DNA of 64,000 nt from contig NZ_CANKZF010000002.1 in NCBI RefSeq assembly GCF_947488515.1, positions 342,294 through 406,293 of the forward strand. The letters run 5' to 3'. This DNA comes from an uncultured Nocardioides sp. Its GTDB lineage: Bacteria > Actinomycetota > Actinomycetes > Propionibacteriales > Nocardioidaceae. A program made the translations under genes and the position numbers. The notes under the pieces were generated by a model. The model made no database searches, was not told the origin of the DNA, and saw nothing but the letters and a program-made list of their open reading frames with translations. Below, one piece after another: positions 16,696 to 24,469 of this stretch (positions are counted from its first letter, which is position 1; the number at the start of each line of letters is the position of its first letter).

Positions 16696-17545
16696 TCTGC
16701 GTCAGGAGCCCGTCGGCGACGAGCCCGGCCAGGCACCGCTCACGCTGCTCGTCCTCTGTCCAGGCTGCCTCGAGCTGCGCGGCGCTGACCGAGTCGGCCT
16801 CCCGGGCGAGCGCCAAGATCCGCCCGCGGCACTGCCGGTCGGTGCCCGCCCAGGCCTGCCCGCGGCGGGGCGGTCCGTCGTACGCCGGGAAGCCGGCCCC
16901 GCGCCACGTGCAGTCCGCCGCGATGGGGCAGGCGTCGCACGACGGCTGGCGGGCGGTGCACACCAGCGCCCCGAGCTCCATCGTCGCCACCGCCCACGTG
17001 GCGGCCGTCGCGGGGTCGTCGGGCAGCAGCGTGGTCGCCACGTCGCGCTCGGCGCGGGTGACCGCCGGCGCCGGGAGCTCGCGCCCGGAGACGGCGCGCG
17101 TCAGGACCCGGCGGACGTTGGTGTCGAGGACGACGTGCCGCCGGCCGAAGGCGAAGCTGGCGATCGCCGCGGCGGTGTAGTCGCCGATGCCGGGGAGCGC
17201 GAGCAGGTCGTCGTACGACGCCGGCACCTCGCCGTCGTGGCGCTCGACGATGGCCGCCGCCGCCGCGTGGAGGCGGAGGGCGCGGCGCGGGTAGCCCAGC
17301 CGGCCCCACATCCGCACGGCCTCGCCGGTGGGCTCGCCGGCCAGGGCGGCCGGGGTCGGCCACCGCTCCAGCCAGGCGGCGTGGACCGGCAGCACGCGCG
17401 CCACCGGCGTCTGCTGCAGCATGAACTCGCTGACCATCACCGACCACGGGGTGGCGGACACCCCGCGCCAGGGCAGCTCGCGCGCGTGGTCGTCGTACCA
17501 GTCGAGCACGGCGTCGTGCAGCGCGCTGGGAGAGGGGGCGTCCAT
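16664..17545 (-). CDS. mutY: A/G-specific adenine DNA glycosylase
   Basis: 293 residues. MutY removes adenine mispaired with 8-oxoguanine. The helix-hairpin-helix LLALPGIGDYTAAAIASFAFG is near residues 113-133, the catalytic aspartate follows in VLDTNVRR, and a [4Fe-4S] loop is intact as C-X6-C-X2-C-X5-C (CTARQPSCDACPIAADC). The protein ends soon after the cluster, so the C-terminal NUDIX-like 8-oxoG recognition domain of E. coli MutY (about 350 residues) is absent, as in many actinobacterial forms. On its strand TACGAT lies 7 bases before the ATG, suggesting a leaderless mRNA. Divergent from the next gene. Confidence 0.92.
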   Translation of the reverse strand: MDAPSPSALHDAVLDWYDDHARELPWRGVSATPWSVMVSEFMLQQTPVARVLPVHAAWLERWPTPAALAGEPTGEAVRMWGRLGYPRRALRLHAAAAAIVERHDGEVPASYDDLLALPGIGDYTAAAIASFAFGRRHVVLDTNVRRVLTRAVSGRELPAPAVTRAERDVATTLLPDDPATAATWAVATMELGALVCTARQPSCDACPIAADCTWRGAGFPAYDGPPRRGQAWAGTDRQCRGRILALAREADSVSAAQLEAAWTEDEQRERCLAGLVADGLLTQITPGRWALPG

Positions 17546-17552
17546 CGCGGCG

Positions 17553-17606
17553 ATCGTAGGTCAGCCGGTGCGCCTCCGCCGAGACGGGCCGACCGCTACC
17601 TAACCT
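17553..17606. promoter_or_regulatory. Divergent leaderless -10 elements, mutY / membrane-anchored protein
   Basis: On the minus strand TACGAT (complement at 17553-17558) lies 7 bases before the mutY ATG. On the plus strand TAACCT (17601-17606) lies 6 bases before ATG 17613. The two promoters sit back to back in a 67-base gap. Confidence 0.5.
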
Positions 17607-17612
17607 GAGCGC

Positions 17613-18416
17613 ATGCCGACGACCGTACGACCTCGTGGGCCGCTGCCGGCCCGGGTCTACTGGACCCGACGCGTCGTCGTGTTCGTCGTCCCGGTGCTGC
17701 TCGTCGTCGTTCTCGCCCGCGTCCTCGGCGGCTCGGCCGACGGCAAGGACCAGGCGAAGGCCACCCAGGCAGGTGCGAGCACGACCACGACCGCTGCGCC
17801 CACCGCGGGCCCGACCGCCGAGGCGCCCGGCGCCGGCAAGAAGGGCAAGAAGGGCAAGAAGAACCGCACCGTGGAGACCGCGCCGCCGGAGCCGGTCCTG
17901 GCCGAGCCGACCGGGCCGTGCACCGAGTCCGACATCGTCGCCACGCCGGCCCTGACGTCCGCCGCCGGTGGCGCAGACGTCCCGATCACGATCAACCTCC
18001 GCACCGTCGTCACCGAGGCCTGCACCTGGCAGGCGTCGCCGGAGACGATGACCGTCAGCATCACCTCCGGCAGCGACTACATCTGGAGCAGCCGCGAGTG
18101 CCCGGCGTCGATCCCGCCGCAGGACGTGGTGATCCGCCAGGCCGTCGACGCACCGGTCGTCGTCACCTGGTCGGCCAAGCGCTCGGACGAGGGCTGCACG
18201 AAGTGGACCGACTGGGCGATGCCCGGGTTCTACCACGTCGAGGCGGCTGCCCTCGGCGGCGACGGCACCGACGTGCAGTTCGAGCTCACCGGTGGCGTGC
18301 CCGCGGTGGTCACCACCACCGCCGACCCGCAGCCGCAGGGCGGCAAGAACAAGGACAAGAACGGCGACACCTCGCACACGCCCGGCGAGGACGGCGCGGG
18401 CAACTCCGCCGGCTGA
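17613..18416 (+). CDS. Membrane-anchored secreted protein of unknown function
   Basis: 267 residues, not recognised. A basic N-terminus precedes one membrane helix (VVVFVVPVLLVVVLARVL, about 21-38). A Thr/Ala/Pro linker with a GKKGKKGKK basic patch leads to an extracytoplasmic domain (about 100-235) with four cysteines (PCTESDI, ACTWQ, ECPAS, GCTKW), probably two disulfides. The C-terminus is hydrophilic and Gly/Asp/Lys-rich. The layout resembles DUF4232-like or small beta-domain envelope proteins, but I make no family claim. It is divergent from mutY with its own leaderless promoter. Confidence 0.7.
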   Translation: MPTTVRPRGPLPARVYWTRRVVVFVVPVLLVVVLARVLGGSADGKDQAKATQAGASTTTTAAPTAGPTAEAPGAGKKGKKGKKNRTVETAPPEPVLAEPTGPCTESDIVATPALTSAAGGADVPITINLRTVVTEACTWQASPETMTVSITSGSDYIWSSRECPASIPPQDVVIRQAVDAPVVVTWSAKRSDEGCTKWTDWAMPGFYHVEAAALGGDGTDVQFELTGGVPAVVTTTADPQPQGGKNKDKNGDTSHTPGEDGAGNSAG

Positions 18417-18503
18417 CCGCCTCCGCGCGGCAGATCGGGGTCCTTCGGCCCTGTGGCCGCGGCGCGCCGCGCGTGATGCTGGGGGTCTCGCAGGAGGTGT
18501 GTC

Positions 18504-18884
18504 ATGAGGACCCTCGGGGAGCGGCGCGCCGCGGGCGCGCACCGGACACCCGACGCAGCGGTGTGCGTGCGACGCGCCTGGTGGTCGGTGCTCGGACTGG
18601 TGCCGTCGTTCGCCCTGGCGTTCCTGGTCGGCGAAGGCATCGCGGCCGCGCTCGGGCACCCGCCCGGCGGCTCCGAGCCGGCCGAGTGGTGGGTGCTCCT
18701 CGCGGCCGGCGGTCCGGCGCTGCTGGTGTTCGTGCTACCTGCGGTGCTGGCGGTGCACTTCGGCCGTCAGGCTGCGCGCCTCGGCGACCCCCACGGCCGG
18801 ACCCCGGCCCTCGTCGCCGTCGTCGTGGCCGGCACCTTCGTGGTCCTCAACCTCGTCTCGGCCGTCGGGGTGCTGATGGGCTGA
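18504..18884 (+). CDS. Small three-helix membrane protein, unknown
   Basis: 126 residues with three hydrophobic helices (roughly 27-47, 62-86 and 103-124) and a His/Arg-rich N-terminus. AGGAGGTG at 18490-18497 is a near-perfect ribosome site ahead of ATG 18504, the strongest in this neighbourhood, which supports the gene despite no recognised family. The gene ends facing disA, with a 266-base gap that contains a hairpin repeat element. Confidence 0.7.
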   Translation: MRTLGERRAAGAHRTPDAAVCVRRAWWSVLGLVPSFALAFLVGEGIAAALGHPPGGSEPAEWWVLLAAGGPALLVFVLPAVLAVHFGRQAARLGDPHGRTPALVAVVVAGTFVVLNLVSAVGVLMG

Positions 18885-18972
18885 GGTCGTCGTAGGCCTG
18901 GCCCGGGGCGACATGTCCGACACGTGCGGCGGTGGTGGCCATGGGGCGTGTCGTCGTACGACGCGCGGGTGG

Positions 18973-19022
18973 GCGGTGCGGGAGCCACGTTCTGCGGCCC
19001 GCGAATGTGGCTGGGGCACCGC
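18973..19022. repeat. Intergenic hairpin repeat element, copy 1
   Basis: GCGGTGC (18973-18979) pairs with GCACCGC (19016-19022); a symmetric GGG/GGG internal loop follows; then AGCCACGTTC (18983-18992) pairs with GAATGTGGCT (19003-19012, one G-T), closing a 10-base loop. It lies between two convergent genes. A second copy with the same layout lies at 34826-34877 and shows compensating stem changes. Confidence 0.7.
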
Positions 19023-19150
19023 TCGGGCGCGGCGAGCGAGGCTGGTGAGATCTCGACGCGCACGTCGCGGCCTCGTGCCTCAGCCGCGGTGCTTGCTCGA
19101 TCTGGCCGCGCCCACGCCGACCGCTCGTTCCTCGCGGTGGGCTGCGCGTC

Positions 19151-20233
19151 TCAGATGTAGCGCTCGGTGATGCTCGACTCGGCGAGGCGGGAGAGGCCCT
19201 CGCGGACGCTGCGGGCGCGGAGCTCGCCGACGCCCTCGACGGCCTGGAGGTCGTCGATGCCGGCGGAGAGCAGCTGCTGGAGGCCACCGAAGTGGTCGAC
19301 GAGGCGGTCGACCACGGCAGGGGGGAGGCGGGGGACCTTGGCAAGGAGCCGGTAGCCGCGCGGGGCGACGGCGGCGTCGAGGTGCTCGGCGCCGCTGAGG
19401 CCGATGGCCCGGGCCACCGCGGCGGGGTCGACCAGCTCGGTCGGGGACAGCGTCTCCAGCTCGGCGACGTGGGAGGAGGGGTCGGCCTGACGGCGACGGC
19501 CGCCCGGGAGGTAGTCGCGCACGACGAGGTCGCGCTCGGCGTCGACGCCGGTGACGAGCTCCTCCAGCTGGAGGGAGAGGAGGCGTCCGTCGGTGCCGAG
19601 CTCGAGGACGTAGTCCTCGATCTCGCGGGCGATCCGGATGACCATCTCGAGGCGCTGCGCGACGACGGCGACGTCGCGCACCGTGACGAGGTCCTCGATC
19701 TCGAGGGCGGACAGGGTCGCGGAGACCTCGTCGAGGCGCAACTTGTAGCGCTCGAGGGTGGCGAGGGCCTGGTTGGCGCGGGAGAGGATCTTGCCGGAGT
19801 CCTCGAGGACGTGTCGGATCTCGCCGACGTAGGCCGCGATGATCTGCATCGACTGCGACACCGAGATGACGGGGTGGCCCGTCTGCTTGGCGACGCGCTC
19901 GGCGGTGCGGTGCCGGGTGCCGGTCTCCTCGGAGGGGATCGTGTGGTCGGGCATCAGGTGGACGGCAGCCCGGTGGATGCGGGTGATGTCCTTGTCGATG
20001 ACGATCGCGCCGTCCATCTTGGCCAGCTCACGCAGGCCGGTGGCGGTGAACGGGACGTCGAGGGTGAAGCCGCCGGTCGAGATGGACTCGACGACCCGGT
20101 CGAGCCCCAGGACGATCAGGGCGCCGGTGCGGCCACGGAGGATGCGTTCGAGCCCGTCGCGCAGGGGCGTGCCCGGTGCGATCGAGGCCAGGGTCGCGCG
20201 CAGCCTCAGCTGCTCGTCGATGCGCTCTGCCAC
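19151..20233 (-). CDS. disA: DNA integrity scanning protein, diadenylate cyclase
   Basis: 360 residues. DisA makes the second messenger c-di-AMP from two ATP and pauses at branched DNA. The catalytic DAC motifs DGA (74-76) and RHR (107-109 in GTRHRTAE) match Thermotoga positions almost exactly. A linker helix bundle follows, and the C-terminal HhH DNA-binding domain holds [19 protein letters not shown]. It starts with GTG at 20233 after GGAGG. It lies 130 bases downstream of radA on the same strand, the order known from mycobacteria and bacilli, where RadA modulates DisA activity. Confidence 0.95.
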   Translation of the reverse strand: MAERIDEQLRLRATLASIAPGTPLRDGLERILRGRTGALIVLGLDRVVESISTGGFTLDVPFTATGLRELAKMDGAIVIDKDITRIHRAAVHLMPDHTIPSEETGTRHRTAERVAKQTGHPVISVSQSMQIIAAYVGEIRHVLEDSGKILSRANQALATLERYKLRLDEVSATLSALEIEDLVTVRDVAVVAQRLEMVIRIAREIEDYVLELGTDGRLLSLQLEELVTGVDAERDLVVRDYLPGGRRRQADPSSHVAELETLSPTELVDPAAVARAIGLSGAEHLDAAVAPRGYRLLAKVPRLPPAVVDRLVDHFGGLQQLLSAGIDDLQAVEGVGELRARSVREGLSRLAESSITERYI

Positions 20234-20363
20234 CGGTCCTCCACGTGCTCTCTCCTCGGGCGCCCCCGTGCGCCATCGGGTGAAGTGTAGGGGTGGTCGG
20301 GCCCGATCCCCCGATCGTTTCCAGCTCAGGGGCCTCCGACCACGGTCGGGCGACCCCTGCTCG

Positions 20364-21761
20364 TCAGAGGGGTGGCGTCAGGTCGAGGGTGAGCAGGGCG
20401 CCCAGGACGTCGTCCACCTCCACCACGCGGAGGCCGTCGACCACGCGCCGCGAGGGGATCCCGCGCTCGCTGGGCAACGCCCGTCCGCGGGGGACGACCG
20501 CCACCTTGAAGCCGAGCCGCGACGCCTCGGCGATGCGCTGCGGCAGGTCGCGTACCCGGCGCAGCTCGCCGGCGAGGCCGATCTCCCCGATGGCCACGGC
20601 GCCTCGGGGCGGCGGCACGCCGAGGTGGGAGCTGGCCACGGCGACCGCGATGGCCAGGTCGGCCGCAGGATCGTGCAGCTTGGCCCCGCCGACGGTCGCG
20701 ACGAACGTGTCGCTGCCGGCGATCCGGAGCCGGGCGTGTCGCTGGAGGACGGCGAGCACCATGTCGACCCGCGACGACTCCACGCCCGAGACCGTGCGGC
20801 GGGGTCGCTCGAGCGGGGACGGCGTCAGCAGCGCCTGGACCTCGGCCAGCAGCGGCCGTCGTCCCTCCATGGTCACGGCCACACAGGTGCCGGAGACGTC
20901 CTGGGTGTGGTGCTCGACGAAGAGCCCGGTCGGGTCGGTGACGGCGGAGATGCCTTCGGAGGAGAGGTCGAAGCAGCCCACCTCGTCGACCGGGCCGTAG
21001 CGGTTCTTCATGGCACGGACCATGCGGAAGCGGGAGTTGCGGTCGCCCTCGAAGTGGAGGACCACGTCGACGAGGTGCTCGAGCACCCGCGGGCCGGCGA
21101 TCGACCCGTCCTTGGTGACGTGGCCGACGATCATGGTGGTGATGTTGCGGGTCTTGGCGACGCGGATCAGCGCGGCGGCGACCTCCTTGACCTGGGTGAC
21201 GCCACCGGGGACGCCGTCGATGCCCGAGGCGCCGATCGTCTGGATCGAGTCGACGACCAGCAAGGTCGGTCGTACGTCCTCGATGTGGGTGAGCACCGCG
21301 CCGAGGTCGGTCTCCGCGGCGAGGAACAGCTCGTCGTGGACGCCGCCGGTGCGGTCGGCGCGCAGCCGCACCTGGGCGGCCGACTCCTCGCCGGTGACGT
21401 AGAGGGTGCGGAGGCGAGTGCTCGCCGTCTGCGCGGCCACCTCGAGCAGCAGCGTGCTCTTGCCGACCCCCGGCTCGCCGGCGAGCAGGATCGCGGCGCC
21501 CGGCACGAGTCCGCCACCGAGGACGCGGTCGAGCTCGGGCACCCCGCTGGGGCGCGCGACCGACTCCGTGATCGCGACCTGCCCGATGGGCACCGCCGGC
21601 GTCGAGACCGGACCTGCGGCGGCGCGCAGGGTCGGCGCGCCCGCCTCGGCGACGGACCCCCAGGCCTGGCACTCGCCGCAGCGGCCGACCCACTTGGCGG
21701 TCTCCCACCCGCACTCCGAGCAGCGGTAGGAGGAGCGCACCCGAGCGGTCTTCGTCGACAT
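20364..21761 (-). CDS. radA: DNA repair protein RadA
   Basis: 465 residues. RadA is a RecA-like branch-migration ATPase. An N-terminal C4 zinc finger (CSECG, then CGECQ), Walker [10 protein letters not shown] near 100, the RadA-specific KNRYG motif ([11 protein letters not shown] near 260), and a C-terminal Lon-protease-like domain ([22 protein letters not shown] region) are in order. ATG 21761 is preferred over upstream in-frame starts because TAGCGT lies 7 bases before it on this strand. RadA and DisA are functionally linked in recombination repair and c-di-AMP control. Confidence 0.95.
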   Translation of the reverse strand: MSTKTARVRSSYRCSECGWETAKWVGRCGECQAWGSVAEAGAPTLRAAAGPVSTPAVPIGQVAITESVARPSGVPELDRVLGGGLVPGAAILLAGEPGVGKSTLLLEVAAQTASTRLRTLYVTGEESAAQVRLRADRTGGVHDELFLAAETDLGAVLTHIEDVRPTLLVVDSIQTIGASGIDGVPGGVTQVKEVAAALIRVAKTRNITTMIVGHVTKDGSIAGPRVLEHLVDVVLHFEGDRNSRFRMVRAMKNRYGPVDEVGCFDLSSEGISAVTDPTGLFVEHHTQDVSGTCVAVTMEGRRPLLAEVQALLTPSPLERPRRTVSGVESSRVDMVLAVLQRHARLRIAGSDTFVATVGGAKLHDPAADLAIAVAVASSHLGVPPPRGAVAIGEIGLAGELRRVRDLPQRIAEASRLGFKVAVVPRGRALPSERGIPSRRVVDGLRVVEVDDVLGALLTLDLTPPL

Positions 21762-21768
21762 GGACCAC

Positions 21769-21774
21769 ACGCTA
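21769..21774 (-). promoter_or_regulatory. -10 element (TAGCGT) for leaderless radA
   Basis: On the minus strand TAGCGT is followed by 7 bases and then the radA ATG at 21761. This spacing fixes the start and excludes the longer frame beginning at 21818. Confidence 0.5.
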
Positions 21775-21857
21775 GGCGAGCCCACCGACACCCCGGTGCC
21801 CGCCGCGCGCGCCGGCACTCACCCGTCGGGTGGGCGTGCGCGAGCGAGGGCGGGGCT

Positions 21858-21863
21858 TATGCT
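21858..21863 (+). promoter_or_regulatory. -10 element (TATGCT) for the LacI-family gene
   Basis: TATGCT lies 42 bases before the ATG. Downstream of the expected start is GATCGATC (21875-21882), an 8-base palindrome centred on CG, as LacI-family operators are. It may serve autoregulation, but the motif is short and unproven. Confidence 0.4.
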
Positions 21864-21905
21864 CACCTCGATTGGATCGATCTGGGGCGATCGGGAGGGG
21901 GAGCC

Positions 21906-22949
21906 ATGGCGCGCAACGAGCACCGGACCGGGAGCACGCTGCCGGTCACGCCGCCCACCCTCGCCGACGTCGCGGAGCGCGCCGGGGTGTCGCGCCAGAC
22001 GGTGTCCAACGCCGTCAACAACCCCGACCTGCTGCGCCCCGACACCCTCGAGCGGGTGCGCCAGACGATCGCCGAGCTCGGCTACTCGCCCAACCGCGCC
22101 GCCCGCAACCTCCGCACCCGGACGTCGTCCCTCATCGGCCTGCGCTTCGCCCCCGCCCAGGAGGGCACCGCCAACGCCGCGATGGACCGGTTCGTGCACT
22201 CGCTGGTCGAGGCGAGCGAGGGGGTGGGCTACCACGTCCTCCTCTTCCCGGGCGACGACGAGGACCCGGTCGGCGGCTACGACAACCTGCTGCGCTCGAC
22301 CGCCGTGGATGCCTTCGTCGTCACCGACACCTACCTCGGCAACCCGCAGGCCGCGTGGCTGAGCCAGCAGCGCGCCCCGTTCGTCGCCTTCGGCCGGCCG
22401 TGGCACGACGACGAGGCCCGCCACGTGTGGGTCGACGTCGACGGCGCCGCCGGCATCGCGCTCGCCACCCAGCACCTCATCGACCGCGGCCACACCCGCA
22501 TCGCGTGGATCGGCTGGCGCAAGGACTCCCCGATCGGCGAGGACCGCCGCTCCGGCTGGGTGCGCACGATGCACAAGAACGGCCTCTCCACCACGGGCAT
22601 GGCCTCCCGCGTCGAGGACGTCGTCCACAGCGGCGCCGAGGCGGCCGCTGTGCTTCTCGACGAGTCCGCCCCGACGGCGTTCGTCTGCGCGTCCGACACC
22701 CTCGCGATGGGCGTGCTCCACACGCTCTGGATCCGGCAGCTCGCGCCCGGGCGCGACATCGGCGTGGTCGGCTTCGACGACTCCCAGGTGGCCCAGGTCT
22801 ACCCGGTGGGTCTCACGTCCGTACGCCAGCCGCTGGAGGACGTGGCGGTCGAGATCATCCGCACCCTGCGCGCGCTGCTGTCCCACCAGCCCGTCGAGAC
22901 GCGCGGCGTCCTCCTCGAGCCGACGCTGGCGATCCGCGAGTCGAGCTGA
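21906..22949 (+). CDS. LacI-family transcriptional regulator
   Basis: 347 residues. The DNA-binding helix-turn-helix plus hinge helix is at 18-60 (TLADVAERAGVSRQTVSNAVNN in two parts, then SPNRAARNLRT). The periplasmic-binding-protein-like effector domain follows, with conserved ends SAPTAFVCASDTLAMGVL and IGVVGFDDSQVAQ. It probably represses a sugar-use gene, but no transporter or catabolic gene adjoins it, so the effector is unknown. ATG 21906 follows GGGAGGGGGAG. It runs divergently from radA and ends 7 bases from a convergent methyltransferase. Confidence 0.9.
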   Translation: MARNEHRTGSTLPVTPPTLADVAERAGVSRQTVSNAVNNPDLLRPDTLERVRQTIAELGYSPNRAARNLRTRTSSLIGLRFAPAQEGTANAAMDRFVHSLVEASEGVGYHVLLFPGDDEDPVGGYDNLLRSTAVDAFVVTDTYLGNPQAAWLSQQRAPFVAFGRPWHDDEARHVWVDVDGAAGIALATQHLIDRGHTRIAWIGWRKDSPIGEDRRSGWVRTMHKNGLSTTGMASRVEDVVHSGAEAAAVLLDESAPTAFVCASDTLAMGVLHTLWIRQLAPGRDIGVVGFDDSQVAQVYPVGLTSVRQPLEDVAVEIIRTLRALLSHQPVETRGVLLEPTLAIRESS

Positions 22950-22956
22950 CGCCGGC

Positions 22957-23640
22957 TCAGAAGTGGCGCCACCAGAGGTTGACCGCGTAGTCGACGTCGG
23001 TGCCGGTGTGGGAGGCGAGTGCCTCCTCGGCCGCCTCCGGTGGCAGCTCGATGCGGACGACCGACTCGAGGTCCTCGCGCGAGGTGAAGGACCATCCCAT
23101 GTCGATCTGCCGGCGCTGCCAGCCGTGCATCGACCAGAACCGCTCGACCGCCTTGGGGTCGACCTCGGGGAAGCCGCGACCGAACCAGCCGCCGAAGGTC
23201 GACCGGGTCGGGTCGTTGTCGATCACGAACGCCGTGCCCCCTCGGCGTACGACCCGGTCGAGCTCGCGCAGGCCGGGCTCCGAGCCGGGGCCGAAGAAGT
23301 AGGCCCAGCGCGCGTGCGCCACGTCGACGGACGCGTCGGGCAGGGGTACTGCCTGGGCGCCGCCCTGGAGGACGCGCACATGGGGCAGTGAGCGCGTACG
23401 ACGTCGGGCGAGCGCGACGAGCGGCGGGTGCGGCTCGACGCCGACCACCTGCGCCGCGGACCCGGCCCACAGAGGGAGGTGGAAGCCGCTGCCGCAGCCG
23501 ATGTCGAGGACCGTGCGCCCGGCCCAGTCGCCGATCTCGCGCATCGCGGCGACGATGCGGTCGTGGGGGTCGGCGGCGCGGTTCTCGAGCTCGTACAGCT
23601 CGGGGGTGTTCCAGATGTTGGGGGAGGGCCGGGGTTTCAC
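22957..23640 (-). CDS. Class I SAM-dependent methyltransferase
   Basis: 227 residues. SAM-binding motif I is VLDIGCGSGFHLP (44-56), with the acidic residue of motif II in VVGVEPH, and motif IV-like VDVAHARWAYFFGPG. The fold matches the UbiE/Methyltransf_11 group of small-molecule methyltransferases. The start is GTG at 23640, supported only by length; a weak GGAG lies 13 bases upstream. Its leader on this strand contains a 12-pair hairpin and a 28-base palindrome, so expression may be independent of the glyoxalase gene behind it. Substrate unknown. Confidence 0.82.
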   Translation of the reverse strand: MKPRPSPNIWNTPELYELENRAADPHDRIVAAMREIGDWAGRTVLDIGCGSGFHLPLWAGSAAQVVGVEPHPPLVALARRRTRSLPHVRVLQGGAQAVPLPDASVDVAHARWAYFFGPGSEPGLRELDRVVRRGGTAFVIDNDPTRSTFGGWFGRGFPEVDPKAVERFWSMHGWQRRQIDMGWSFTSREDLESVVRIELPPEAAEEALASHTGTDVDYAVNLWWRHF

Positions 23641-23667
23641 GTCGACGTCCGCGCTCCGCTCGTGTCC

Positions 23668-23695
23668 AGCGATCCCCGGTCAGCCGGGGATCGCT
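23668..23695. repeat. Perfect 12-bp hairpin upstream of the methyltransferase gene
   Basis: AGCGATCCCCGG (23668-23679) and CCGGGGATCGCT (23684-23695) form a perfect stem with the 4-base loop TCAG. The inner part of this hairpin (17 bases, 23676-23692) is repeated directly at 23738-23754. Confidence 0.75.
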
Positions 23696-23698
23696 GAG

Positions 23699-23726
23699 GT
23701 TGTCAGGCCGTGCACGGCCTGACAAC
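23699..23726. repeat. Perfect 28-bp palindrome
   Basis: GTTGTCAGGCCGTG (23699-23712) is followed immediately by its exact reverse complement (23713-23726). It sits 3 bases from the 12-bp hairpin, between two genes on the minus strand. It could be a terminator for the glyoxalase gene or a symmetric protein-binding site. Confidence 0.8.
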
Positions 23727-23771
23727 GTACAGAAGTGCCGGTCAGCCGGGGATCCAGAAGAGGGCGCCCGG

Positions 23772-24410
23772 TCAGATGCGCACCAGACCGTTGGGGGTCT
23801 GGAGCTGGACGGCGACGATGCCGGGGGTGCCGTTGGGGGCGACCCACTCGACCTTCACGTCCTCGAGGGGCGCCTCGACGGTCTCGCCGAGCCACTCGCT
23901 GACCCGCTGGGGGTCGCCGGCGATCTCGAGGCAGTCGAGGGAGTACGCGCCGGTCGCGCCGTTGCTGGGGTGGAGGTCCGAGGACGACTGCCACTGGATG
24001 AAGAACGGCAGCTGGGGGTCGGAGAGCAGGCCGTTGACGCCGATCTGCTGCCAGAGGAGCTCGGTGCCGTCGGGGCGGCGACGGTTGCCCTTGACCGCCT
24101 CGCGACCGAGCCGGGACTCGATCTGGGAGATGTCGGCCACGGAGACGACCCAGCCGAGCCAGCCGCCGCCGAGGGCGGAGCGGGCGCGGACGGCCTGGCC
24201 GAAGGGGGCCTTGTCGCTGGCGGGGTGGTCGAGGACCTCGACGATCTCCATGTAGATGTCGCCGGCCAGCGGCAGGGTCATGTTGCGGGTGCCGAAACGG
24301 GGATGGATGCCCCCGTCAAGGAAGTCGGTGCCGAGCAGCCCCCCGATGCGCTGGGCGGTGCTGGCAAGTCCATCAGGTCCGGCGGCGAAGCTGACGTGGT
24401 CCAGGCGCAT
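23772..24410 (-). CDS. Glyoxalase/VOC-like domain protein
   Basis: 212 residues. The start MRLDHVSFAAGPDGLASTAQRI is typical of proteins with the glyoxalase-like domain, and a second half (YSLDCLEIAGDPQRVSEWLG) provides the paired VOC module. Possible metal ligands are His5 and Glu near 47-50 (IYMEIVEVLDHP). VOC proteins isomerise, cleave or just bind small molecules; the substrate is unknown. ATG 24410 matches usual homologue starts; ATG 24434 in frame is an alternative that adds 8 residues. It lies 59 bases after the ebo-like operon on the same strand and could be its last gene. Confidence 0.75.
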   Translation of the reverse strand: MRLDHVSFAAGPDGLASTAQRIGGLLGTDFLDGGIHPRFGTRNMTLPLAGDIYMEIVEVLDHPASDKAPFGQAVRARSALGGGWLGWVVSVADISQIESRLGREAVKGNRRRPDGTELLWQQIGVNGLLSDPQLPFFIQWQSSSDLHPSNGATGAYSLDCLEIAGDPQRVSEWLGETVEAPLEDVKVEWVAPNGTPGIVAVQLQTPNGLVRI

Positions 24411-24469
24411 GACCAGATTCTGGTCCGCGCGCATGCCGGCCTTGACACCGGGGTCGGAGTTTCTTGATG

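Noticed and set aside
16664..17545. MutY as a truncated pseudogene because it lacks the NUDIX-like domain
   Set aside because: The catalytic residues and iron-sulfur loop are intact and short MutY proteins are common in actinobacteria.
20326..21768. Long minus-strand frame in radA with Arg/Pro-rich product
   Set aside because: It is a frame-shifted shadow of radA; the true frame has all RadA motifs.
21875..21899. Firm LacI-family operator upstream of the regulator
   Set aside because: Only an 8-base GATCGATC palindrome is present, which is too short to claim as a separate feature; mentioned as a possibility only.
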